Shown here: piece after piece, positions 1 to 6,971 of the stretch
How positions within the stretch are numbered: the stretch's first letter is position 1
Layout of the letters: the number at the start of each line of letters is the position of its first letter
Source: Flavobacterium sp. 9
Lineage (GTDB): Bacteria > Bacteroidota > Bacteroidia > Flavobacteriales > Flavobacteriaceae
Reading direction: 5' to 3'
Length of the DNA stretch: 64,000 nucleotides
NCBI RefSeq assembly: GCF_002754195.1
Contig: NZ_PEEU01000001.1
Span: 4,092,001-4,156,000, forward strand
Program-made: the position numbers and the translations under genes
Notes under the pieces: model-generated
Databases searched by the model: none
Told to the model about the DNA's origin: nothing
The model's input: the letters and a program-made list of their open reading frames with translations, nothing else

Positions 1-971
1 CTTTTCGCGGAAATCAGGTCTATGAATGGTTATGGAGCAAAGGAGCACATAGTTTTGAGGATATGACGAATGTTGCCAAAGCAACGCGTTCTATGCTTGA
101 AGATAATTTTGTAATCAATCATATTAAGGTTGATACAATGCAACGCAGCAGCGACGGAACCGTAAAAAATGCCGTTCGTTTACATGATGGTTTAGTAGTA
201 GAATCAGTTTTGATTCCAACCGAAACAAGAACAACAGCTTGTGTTTCAAGTCAGGTTGGTTGTAGTTTAGATTGTAATTTCTGTGCAACTTCGCGCCTAA
301 AAAGAATGCGTAATCTGGAACCGGGAGAAATCTACGATCAGGTTATCGCAATTGATAAAGAAAGCCGTTTGTATCACAATCATCCGCTTTCGAATATTGT
401 TTTTATGGGAATGGGAGAACCTTTGATGAATTACAATAATGTAATCAAAGCCATTGATATGATCACGTCGCCAGAAGGTTTAGGAATGTCTCCGAAGCGT
501 ATCATGGTTTCGACGTCCGGAATTCCAAAAATGATTAAAAAAATGGCTGATGATGATGTAAAATTCAAATTGGCAGTTTCTTTACACTCGGCAATTGATG
601 AAGTTCGTGCGCGAATTATGCCTTTCAGCAAAAATTTCCCATTGGCAGATTTGAGAGAATCATTGGAATATTGGTACAGAAAAACAAAAAATAAGATTTC
701 ATACGAATATGTAGTTTGGAAAGGAATCAATGACGATAAAGCTTCGATAGATGCACTAGTGAAATTTTGTAAATATGTGCCGTGTAAAGTGAATTTAATC
801 GAATATAACCCAATAGATGACGGAGAATTTCAACAAGCGTCAGAAGAATCTATTATGGCGTATATAAAAGCTTTAGAAAATATTGGAGTTGTCGTAAAAG
901 TTCGTCGCAGCCGCGGAAAAGATATTGATGCAGCTTGCGGACAATTGGCAAACAAAGAAGCCGATATGTAG
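1..971 (+). CDS. rlmN: 23S rRNA (adenine-2503-C2)-methyltransferase RlmN, 5' end outside window
   Basis: Radical SAM enzyme that methylates C2 of A2503 in 23S rRNA, and also tRNA in the known family. The frame is open from base 3 and the residues before the first internal ATG (position 63) continue the RlmN N-terminal domain (FRGNQVYEWLWSKGAHSFED), so the true start lies upstream of the window and the ATG at 63 is not the start. The 4Fe-4S motif CSLDCNFC is followed through the SAM barrel. The two catalytic cysteines are visible: the Cys of TACVSSQ, seven residues before the cluster, and the Cys of AACGQLA near the C-terminus. The gene ends at a convergent terminator facing the lipoprotein gene. 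Confidence 0.96.
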   Translation, partial: FRGNQVYEWLWSKGAHSFEDMTNVAKATRSMLEDNFVINHIKVDTMQRSSDGTVKNAVRLHDGLVVESVLIPTETRTTACVSSQVGCSLDCNFCATSRLKRMRNLEPGEIYDQVIAIDKESRLYHNHPLSNIVFMGMGEPLMNYNNVIKAIDMITSPEGLGMSPKRIMVSTSGIPKMIKKMADDDVKFKLAVSLHSAIDEVRARIMPFSKNFPLADLRESLEYWYRKTKNKISYEYVVWKGINDDKASIDALVKFCKYVPCKVNLIEYNPIDDGEFQQASEESIMAYIKALENIGVVVKVRRSRGKDIDAACGQLANKEADM

Positions 972-974
972 AGG

Positions 975-1092
975 ATTATTCCGCCAGGAATAATTGATTT
1001 AGATTAGTCTATAATATCAAAAAATATTCCACTAGGAATAATTGATCGGTAGGAAAAAAAATATTGATAAAGTCAATTTGTTCCATAGGAAC
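975..1092. repeat. three small REP-like hairpins
   Basis: Three copies of a short palindrome lie between rlmN and its terminator: 975-994 (ATTATTCC, 4 nt, GGAATAAT), 1025-1040 (TATTCC, acta, GGAATA) and 1080-1092 (GTTCC, ata, GGAAC). Each is followed by a TTGAT or CTGAT sequence. The same TTCC-n-GGAA plus GATC layout recurs at 5597. They look like copies of a dispersed flavobacterial intergenic repeat; function unknown. Confidence 0.55.
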
Positions 1093-1113
1093 ATCTGATC
1101 GCATCATTTTATA

Positions 1114-1162
1114 AAAAAAAGCATTAAGAACAAGAATAACTCTTGTTCTTAATGCTTTTTTT
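1114..1162. terminator. bidirectional rho-independent terminator
   Basis: A perfect 22-base inverted repeat (1114-1135 with 1141-1162, loop ATAAC) has an A tract on the left and a T tract on the right, so it can stop both rlmN (+) and the converging lipoprotein gene (-). Confidence 0.9.
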
Positions 1163-1177
1163 GGGCAAAAAGGATTC

Positions 1178-2038
1178 TTATTTTTTCAAATCAATTTCTT
1201 CCGTTACACCATCTTTGGTTACTTTGGCAAGAGTATCGCAATTTCCATCGCCATAATCAAGAACCGCAGTAGCTCCGTTTTTGGTAATAGAAACAACACC
1301 TTTTACAGCAAATGGTTTTCTGCATGATGCGTCAAATTCAAGAGGAGTTGTGATTTCTGCCGAAAAAGTATCTCCGTTAGGAAAAGTAGTCGTTCCACTG
1401 CCGGTTACTAAAAAAGCATTGTCTTCCCAATTAAACCAAGTATCATAACCCGCAACCATTTCTTTTACCAACGAACCTTTTCTGGTATATACACCGCCAT
1501 CATCAAAAGTAATAGTCATATCAACAGTTGCGGTAGAAACCGGATGTGCTGTTGCTAATAAGTTAGTTGTTTTTATAGTTCTAACGATGCTTTTGCTTCC
1601 CTGAAGTTTTTTGCCATTATGATAAAAACCGTCAAAAGTATAACTAATCGTTTGTGTAGAAGAAGAAAAATCGTTGGCAAACGAGACAACCATTTTTCCT
1701 TTAACCACATTTCCGTTATCAAGCGTGCATCCTTCAACACCAAAATCGACTGTTTTTGTCCATGTATTATTCGTTAAAACTGTTGTAATAGTAGCACAAC
1801 TCGGCAAAAAGTTTTTTACAGGACCGCCAGGTTTAGCAGTACTATTTTGTTGTGCGTTAAATTGATCTTCGGCAATATTAGTTACATCCTCAATTGAAGC
1901 ATCAATTTTAGAAGTTGTAATAATTTCACTGTTCGAAATTGCCGCAGTAGTTCCGTCATTTGTTTTTTCATCAGAATTGCAACTAACAAAAAAAGATAAA
2001 GCGACTAATGTTCCAATAAATAAAACTTTTGTTTTCAT
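1178..2038 (-). CDS. predicted lipoprotein, unknown function
   Basis: The 286-residue protein starts with a lipoprotein signal peptide: Lys-rich start, hydrophobic stretch, then FVSC with the lipidated Cys at residue 20. It should therefore be anchored in the outer or inner membrane. The rest is rich in Thr, Val, Asp and Gly and in alternating beta-strand patterns, with three further Cys residues (in SCATI, EGCTL and SCRKP) that could form disulfides, plus one in GNCDT. No catalytic motif is visible and I do not recognise the family. It stands alone, convergent with rlmN. Confidence 0.75.
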   Translation of the reverse strand: MKTKVLFIGTLVALSFFVSCNSDEKTNDGTTAAISNSEIITTSKIDASIEDVTNIAEDQFNAQQNSTAKPGGPVKNFLPSCATITTVLTNNTWTKTVDFGVEGCTLDNGNVVKGKMVVSFANDFSSSTQTISYTFDGFYHNGKKLQGSKSIVRTIKTTNLLATAHPVSTATVDMTITFDDGGVYTRKGSLVKEMVAGYDTWFNWEDNAFLVTGSGTTTFPNGDTFSAEITTPLEFDASCRKPFAVKGVVSITKNGATAVLDYGDGNCDTLAKVTKDGVTEEIDLKK

Positions 2039-2184
2039 AGTAAATAGTTTAAGTGGTTTTACTTTTAAAAAATGAATTCAAATTAGGCTTTATAAAAAAT
2101 GTTCTTGGTAGAGTTTTTTTGAGTTAATACTTAAATTATTGTTATACTAACTTAAAATAGACAACGTTTTTTTATTTAAAATAG

Positions 2185-2192
2185 TATATTTG
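2185..2192 (+). promoter_or_regulatory. -7 element for the polyprenyl synthase gene
   Basis: TATATTTG is a perfect match to the Bacteroidota -7 consensus TAnnTTTG. It ends only 8 bases before the ATG at 2201, so transcription should begin about 4-5 bases before the start codon, giving an almost leaderless mRNA. No clear -33 TTG is seen at the usual distance. Confidence 0.5.
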
Positions 2193-2200
2193 GAATCGAA

Positions 2201-3178
2201 ATGAATATTACTTCTCAAATAAAACAGCCCATTTTTAACGAGATGGAACTTTTTGAAAAAAAGTTCCATGAATCGATGACCTCAAAGGTGGCTTTACTGA
2301 ACCGTATTACCTATTATATCGTAAACAGAAAAGGGAAACAAATGCGTCCGATGTTTGTTTTTCTGACTGCAAAAATGGTTTCAGAAGGCATCGTAAATGA
2401 GAGAACTTATCGTGGTGCATCTGTAATTGAGCTTATTCATACCGCAACTTTGGTTCATGATGATGTCGTGGATGATAGTAATCGTCGTCGCGGATTTTTC
2501 TCTATAAATGCACTTTGGAAAAATAAAATTGCCGTTTTAGTTGGTGATTATTTATTGTCTAAAGGTTTGTTACTTTCTATAGATAATGGTGATTTTGATT
2601 TACTCCGAATTATTTCTGTCGCAGTTCGTGAAATGAGCGAAGGAGAATTACTTCAAATCGAAAAAGCCCGCAGACTTGATATTACCGAAGAAGTATATTA
2701 TGAAATCATCCGCAAAAAGACCGCTACACTTATTGCTGCTTGTTGTGCTCTTGGTGCAAAATCAGTAATTGAAGATGATGCTCAGGTTGAGAATATGCGC
2801 AAATTTGGTGAGCTTATCGGAATGGCTTTTCAAATCAAAGACGACTTATTCGATTATAGCGAAGAAGCCATTGGTAAACCAACAGGAATTGATATTAAGG
2901 AGCAAAAAATGACTTTGCCGTTAATTCATGTTTTAAATACTTGTACTCCGCAAGAAAAAAAGTGGTTGATAAACTCCATCAAAAACCACAATAAAGACAA
3001 AAAACGCGTCAAAGAAGTTATTGCCTTTGTGAAAAACAATAATGGTTTGGCTTACGCCGAAAATAAAATGGTAGAATTCCAACAAGAAGCTCTTTCGTTA
3101 CTTCAAAATTTCGAAGATTCTGAGTTTAAAGATGCCCTTATTTTAATGGTGAACTACGTTATTGAAAGAAAAAAATAA
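2201..3178 (+). CDS. trans-polyprenyl diphosphate synthase (octaprenyl-type)
   Basis: This 325-residue all-helical prenyltransferase chains isopentenyl diphosphate onto an allylic primer to make the long prenyl tail of menaquinone. The first aspartate-rich motif DDVVD is at residues 87-91, the second DDLFD at 214-218, and the substrate loop GKQMRP at 45-50. The residue before the first motif that sets product length is not bulky, as expected for a long-chain enzyme; exact chain length cannot be read from sequence. The N-terminus MNITSQIKQPI fits the family, so the ATG at 2201 is preferred. It converges on the next gene with a gap of 2 bases and no visible terminator. Confidence 0.92.
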   Translation: MNITSQIKQPIFNEMELFEKKFHESMTSKVALLNRITYYIVNRKGKQMRPMFVFLTAKMVSEGIVNERTYRGASVIELIHTATLVHDDVVDDSNRRRGFFSINALWKNKIAVLVGDYLLSKGLLLSIDNGDFDLLRIISVAVREMSEGELLQIEKARRLDITEEVYYEIIRKKTATLIAACCALGAKSVIEDDAQVENMRKFGELIGMAFQIKDDLFDYSEEAIGKPTGIDIKEQKMTLPLIHVLNTCTPQEKKWLINSIKNHNKDKKRVKEVIAFVKNNNGLAYAENKMVEFQQEALSLLQNFEDSEFKDALILMVNYVIERKK

Positions 3179-3180
3179 TT

Positions 3181-3984
3181 TTAGATCGAATCTACTATTA
3201 AGATATTAGTATTTATTTCTTCTATTTCTTTTTTCATTCTAATACAGTTTTCAAGAAACCAGTCAGCGCAAAAAATAGTAGCGTAATCAGGATCTCTTGA
3301 GTTATAGTTTTTGTCTAAATCTTCTTCCTCTTTTTCTTTGAGAAAATTTTGCTTTAACCAAACAAATTCAGCCTCTATTCTTTCAAATAACAATTTGTTT
3401 TCTTGATTTAAATTTTCAATTTTGGATATTTCTTCGATTTCTTCTTTAGAAAATAAGTGTTTATATTCACTTTTATCTAAATCAGCTTCTATAATCTTTT
3501 TCATTAAAAGAATCATGTAATCTAAAAAGCGTATAAAATCTTTAGTATCTACATTGTGTCCAGAATCCATTTCTCTTACTTCATTTAATTCGAAGTAATC
3601 AGTAAAATTTCCATATTGGAACATAAAACCATAGGCATTTCTGTTTTGTAATTCATATAGTGATTCGATGCCGTTATTGATGTATAATTCATCATACAAT
3701 TTCTCATAGCTTTCTCCTTGAAAAGTTCTTCTTTCATATTCAATTTCGCTAAGCCAAAAAGTCAACTCCCATAATTCGCTTGGGAGAATAGTATTAATAT
3801 TAGAACTGACTTTTTGAATTACATTGTCAAATGTTACATCAAAATCATCTCGAAACTCATTTTTTCTTTCAATAATAAAATCTTCAAAAGACTTTTTAAA
3901 TTTAGTTTTAGAATGTAAATCTAAAATTAAATTAGTTTTTGCTTTTTCAGCATTTAATTTAAAAAACTCTGTTGTTCTTCCCAT
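3181..3984 (-). CDS. hypothetical protein, acidic and helical
   Basis: I do not recognise this protein. From the ATG at 3984 (MGRTTEFF) it has 267 residues, is rich in Glu, Lys, Asn and aromatic residues, appears mostly helical, and has no signal peptide or membrane segment. An in-frame ATG at 4035 exists, but a perfect -7 box (4003-4010) lies between the two, so a transcript from that promoter cannot include the upstream ATG. The lower GC and Asn/Lys richness compared with the neighbours could mean recent acquisition. Its 3' end abuts the polyprenyl synthase gene. Confidence 0.65.
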   Translation of the reverse strand: MGRTTEFFKLNAEKAKTNLILDLHSKTKFKKSFEDFIIERKNEFRDDFDVTFDNVIQKVSSNINTILPSELWELTFWLSEIEYERRTFQGESYEKLYDELYINNGIESLYELQNRNAYGFMFQYGNFTDYFELNEVREMDSGHNVDTKDFIRFLDYMILLMKKIIEADLDKSEYKHLFSKEEIEEISKIENLNQENKLLFERIEAEFVWLKQNFLKEKEEEDLDKNYNSRDPDYATIFCADWFLENCIRMKKEIEEINTNILIVDSI

Positions 3985-4002
3985 TTCTATTAAACTATTA
4001 AT

Positions 4003-4010
4003 CAAATATA
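4003..4010 (-). promoter_or_regulatory. -7 element of the 3181-3984 gene
   Basis: On the minus strand this reads TATATTTG, a full match to TAnnTTTG. The predicted start of transcription is near 3999, about 15 bases before the ATG at 3984. It decides the start codon choice for this gene. Confidence 0.5.
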
Positions 4011-4109
4011 ATTTATATATTTTTATTTTCAACAATATGATTCTAAAACCAAGAATCTATTATAGTTTTGGAATTTAGAATTTATTTTTAAAATTTTTTC
4101 AACCCCGAT

Positions 4110-4137
4110 GCAACCATTTTGAATCGACAATCGTCTA
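4110..4137 (+). promoter_or_regulatory. ECF-type promoter in front of the sigma gene
   Basis: GCAACC (4110-4115) and CGTCTA (4132-4137) are separated by 16 bases. This is the classic ECF sigma layout (AAC in the -35 box, CGTC in the -10 box) and is unlike the TAnnTTTG promoters of the neighbours. It suggests that the sigma factor drives its own operon. The predicted transcription start, about 4144, leaves the ATG at 4184 with a leader of about 40 bases. Confidence 0.6.
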
Positions 4138-4183
4138 TGCTAATAGAAGACCATTGCAAAACCAAAAACCAGAAAGCTTATTA

Positions 4184-4744
4184 ATGAAAATTATTCATTT
4201 ACATCAAGAAGAAACCGAAATTATAAAGTTGGCTGTCGAAAATAATCGGCAAGCACAACAGCAAATATACAGTCGGTTTTCACCAAAGATGTTGAGTGTT
4301 TGTCGACAATATATAAAAGACATTCAATTGGCAGAAGACGTAATGATAACAGCTTTTATGAAAGTGTTTACCAACTTAAACAAATTTGAAAATAAAGGAA
4401 GTTTTGAAGGTTGGATTCGTAGAATTATGGTCAACGAATGTATCTCTTATTTAAGAGTTCAGAAAAAAGTAAAGTTTACCGAAGATGAGATTTATGTCGA
4501 AGAAAGTTTCAATGCAATTGACAGCAAGTTTTCGACAGATCAGATTCAGTTTTTAATAGACGCTTTACCGGACGGTTACAAAATGGTTTTCAATTTATAC
4601 GCCATAGAAGGATACAAACACAATGAAATTGCCAAGATGTTAGGAATTAATGAAGGAACATCGAAATCGCAATTATCGCACGCCAGAAAAATGCTGCAAA
4701 CACAAATTAATACATTAAAAAAACAAGATAATGGAACCGAATAA
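4184..4744 (+). CDS. ECF-subfamily RNA polymerase sigma-70 factor
   Basis: A small alternative sigma factor with only regions 2 and 4. Region 2 covers about residues 15-85 of the 186-residue form (AEDVMITAFMKVF and FEGWIRRIMVNECISYLR motifs). Region 4 is the C-terminal helix-turn-helix (YKHNEIAKMLGINEGTSKSQLSHARKML). The ATG at 4184 (MKIIHLHQEE) is preferred over an in-frame TTG at 4154. The next gene overlaps by 14 bases and encodes a membrane anti-sigma-like protein; an outer-membrane protein follows. This is a common flavobacterial envelope-sensing arrangement. An ECF promoter upstream suggests autoregulation. Confidence 0.9.
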   Translation: MKIIHLHQEETEIIKLAVENNRQAQQQIYSRFSPKMLSVCRQYIKDIQLAEDVMITAFMKVFTNLNKFENKGSFEGWIRRIMVNECISYLRVQKKVKFTEDEIYVEESFNAIDSKFSTDQIQFLIDALPDGYKMVFNLYAIEGYKHNEIAKMLGINEGTSKSQLSHARKMLQTQINTLKKQDNGTE

Positions 4745-5483
4745 TTTTGAAAAGGATTTCCGTGAAAAGCTAAACGAACGTCAGATCGAACCAAGCAATA
4801 AAGCCTGGGATAGATTAGACGCAATGTTGAGTGTTGCTGAAGAAAAGAAACCGACAGTTCGACTTCGCTCACTGCAGGCTCCAAAAAGCCGAAAATGGCT
4901 TTATATCGCTGCAAGTATTGTTGGTTTCTTGTTAGTTGGAACTTTCTTTTTTAATCAGAAGAAAAGTGTTATTGAAACTCCTAAAGAAACGGTTGTAATA
5001 GAAGAAAATGCTAAGAAAGATTCGGTTGAAAAACCAATTTTAAATGTACCCAATTCTGCTAAAGAAGAAGTGGCAGTTTCAGAAAAAACGGCAACACAAA
5101 TTTCAGAAAAAGAAGGAAAAAATAAGCCTGATACTTTAAAACAAAACCTAAATCAAACGATAAAAAATGAGAAAAATCAAATAGCGGAGTCTTCAATCAT
5201 CATCAAAAACAATCAAGAAAAACAATCAATCAATAATGCGAATCCAATTGTCGAAACTTTTAAAAAAGAGAATGTAGATCAGTTGTTAGATTCTGCCGAA
5301 AAAACTGTTGTTGCACAGAATTCGGTTAAACCAAAAGCAAAAATTAAAATAAATGCCAACGATTTATTAAATCAGGTCGATGGTGAATTAGAACTTTCGT
5401 TTAGAGAAAAAGTAATAACAAAAGTCAATAAAAATTACCAGACAGTAAAAGTGGCTTTAGCAAATCGGAATCAGCAAGAGTAG
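4731..5483 (+). CDS. putative membrane-bound anti-sigma factor
   Basis: The 250-residue protein has a cytoplasmic N-terminal part (residues 1-55, with the pattern EKDFREKLNERQIEPSNKAW seen in flavobacterial anti-sigma-like proteins), a single membrane segment at about 56-74, and a long Lys/Glu/Asn-rich disordered periplasmic tail of about 175 residues. Its start overlaps the ECF sigma gene by 14 bases, which implies translational coupling. It probably holds the sigma factor at the membrane, but no known anti-sigma fold can be proven from sequence alone. Confidence 0.7.
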   Translation: MEPNNFEKDFREKLNERQIEPSNKAWDRLDAMLSVAEEKKPTVRLRSLQAPKSRKWLYIAASIVGFLLVGTFFFNQKKSVIETPKETVVIEENAKKDSVEKPILNVPNSAKEEVAVSEKTATQISEKEGKNKPDTLKQNLNQTIKNEKNQIAESSIIIKNNQEKQSINNANPIVETFKKENVDQLLDSAEKTVVAQNSVKPKAKIKINANDLLNQVDGELELSFREKVITKVNKNYQTVKVALANRNQQE

Positions 5484-5504
5484 AGGATATAGAATCAAGA
5501 GTAA

Positions 5505-5574
5505 AGAGTAAAGAAGAAAGAGTAAAGAAGAAAGAGTAAAGAAGAAAGAGTAAAGAAGCAAGAGTGTAGAGGAA
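5505..5574. repeat. 14-bp tandem repeat
   Basis: AGAGTAAAGAAGAA is repeated three times exactly (5505-5546), once with one change (5547-5560), and followed by a decayed fifth unit to 5574. It lies just after the anti-sigma gene stop. Purine-only on the + strand. Probably a slippage-prone spacer. Confidence 0.85.
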
Positions 5575-5596
5575 AGAATATAGAGTATAGATTTTT

Positions 5597-5656
5597 AGTT
5601 CCGGAGGAACGATCCATATTGTAGCGTCGGGTTTTAACCCGATGTAGATGGGATTC
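5597..5656. repeat. dispersed intergenic repeat with two palindromes
   Basis: The element joins GTTCC-ggag-GAAC at 5599-5611 followed by GATC, and an imperfect palindrome CGTCGGGTT-TTA-ACCCGATG at about 5624-5644. The first half matches the small hairpins after rlmN. The rest of this 309-base gap (5657-5792) holds AT-rich short direct repeats such as TTTCACATTT and AATCAACA and no gene. It resembles REP-type repeats common in flavobacterial genomes. Confidence 0.55.
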
Positions 5657-5792
5657 ATATTTCACATTTCGCAATCTATATTTCACATTTCACATTTTAC
5701 AATCGATAATCAACATTTCGCAATCAACAATTAATCATCAATAATTAACAATTAATAATCATCATCAATCAATTTTAAAAAATCAATCAATC

Positions 5793-6845
5793 ATGAAAAA
5801 TTTTACCATTTATCTCGTTATCCTTATTTTTCTATTTGTTAGTAAAGTACTTGGACAGGAAACTTTTGAATCGAAAGCAAGGCAGATTGCTAACAAAATA
5901 GAAAAGATAACTAAGGAAGAAAAAGCAACGTTAAAAGAAGAAGTTGAAGCCGTAAATGTTCAGTTATCTGAAGGGAAAATTACGCAGGAACAAGCTGATA
6001 AACGCAAAAAAGAATTAGCGGAAGTCAGAGCTACAATTATTGAGCAAAAAGTAACTGAAGCTCAAAATGAACTGAATGATTTGGTTCAGCAAAAAGTAGA
6101 CGGAAAAATCAAAGAAGGAGATTCGATAAAGAAACATACTTTGGTTATTCATTGGAATGATAAAGAATGGAATGAGAATAAAAAAAGAAAAGATTCTATT
6201 CGCGGAGAAAAACGTACAACATCGCAATTTGTATTTGCAATGGGTTTGAATAATATGATGGTCGATGGAAAACTTCAGGATTCGAATTACAGTTTTATAG
6301 GTTCGCATTTTTATGAATGGGGTTTTACCTATAATTCAAGATTAATGAAAAATGATAATTTATTGCACGCTAAATACGGACTTTCATTGATGTACAATAA
6401 TATACGACCAACAGATAATCGCAGTTTTGTTGTCAACGGAAATCAAACAGAGTTGCAGACAAATGCTATAAATTTAGATGAATCCCGTTTTAGAAATGTT
6501 TATATCGTTGCGCCAGTTCATTTAGAGTTTGATTTTTCTAAGCCTAAAGTAGTTAACGGAAAAACGTATTTTAGAACACATAAAAGTTTCCGTTTTGGAA
6601 TTGGAGGATATGCTGGAATCAACGTAAAATCAAAACAAATTCTGAAATACGATCAAGACGATTTAGATTATAAAACAACAATAAAAGGAGATTACAACGT
6701 GAATAATTTTATTTACGGATTAAGTTCTTATATAGGATATAAAGAAATGAGTTTGTATGTGAAATATGATTTGAACCCATTGTTTCAGGATAATTTAATA
6801 AAAGAAAATAATATTTCGTTAGGATTAAGATTTGATTTAAATTAA
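5793..6845 (+). CDS. outer-membrane beta-barrel-like protein with helical N-domain
   Basis: This 350-residue protein has a Sec signal peptide (cleavage near residue 21, before QETF). A charged helical or coiled-coil stretch follows (about 30-125, rich in Lys/Glu with KITKEEKATLKEEVE). Then comes a C-terminal half of alternating strands with aromatic girdle residues (FVFAMGLNNMMV, FRFGIGGYAGINV, MSLYVKYDLNPLF), ending in FDLN, as beta-barrels do. It is the third gene of the sigma / anti-sigma cassette and is a likely target or envelope partner. The barrel assignment rests on pattern only. Confidence 0.65.
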   Translation: MKNFTIYLVILIFLFVSKVLGQETFESKARQIANKIEKITKEEKATLKEEVEAVNVQLSEGKITQEQADKRKKELAEVRATIIEQKVTEAQNELNDLVQQKVDGKIKEGDSIKKHTLVIHWNDKEWNENKKRKDSIRGEKRTTSQFVFAMGLNNMMVDGKLQDSNYSFIGSHFYEWGFTYNSRLMKNDNLLHAKYGLSLMYNNIRPTDNRSFVVNGNQTELQTNAINLDESRFRNVYIVAPVHLEFDFSKPKVVNGKTYFRTHKSFRFGIGGYAGINVKSKQILKYDQDDLDYKTTIKGDYNVNNFIYGLSSYIGYKEMSLYVKYDLNPLFQDNLIKENNISLGLRFDLN

Positions 6846-6868
6846 GAATACAATCGATTAGTTAATGG

Positions 6869-6896
6869 AAAAAGTGCCTTGAAAAAGGCACTTTTT
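6869..6896 (+). terminator. rho-independent terminator
   Basis: A 12-bp perfect stem (AAAAAGTGCCTT at 6869-6880, loop GAAA, AAGGCACTTTTT at 6885-6896) is followed by further T residues. A second small hairpin, TTGAAATC-atca-GATTTCAA (6901-6920), follows at once. It separates the sigma cassette from dnaG. Confidence 0.9.
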
Positions 6897-6971
6897 TTAT
6901 TTGAAATCATCAGATTTCAAGATGGATTTGTGTACTTTTACAGACTTCAAATTTTTTAAATATTTTACGTT

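Noticed and set aside
63..65. ATG at 63 as the start of rlmN
   Set aside because: The frame is open upstream to the window edge and encodes conserved RlmN residues.
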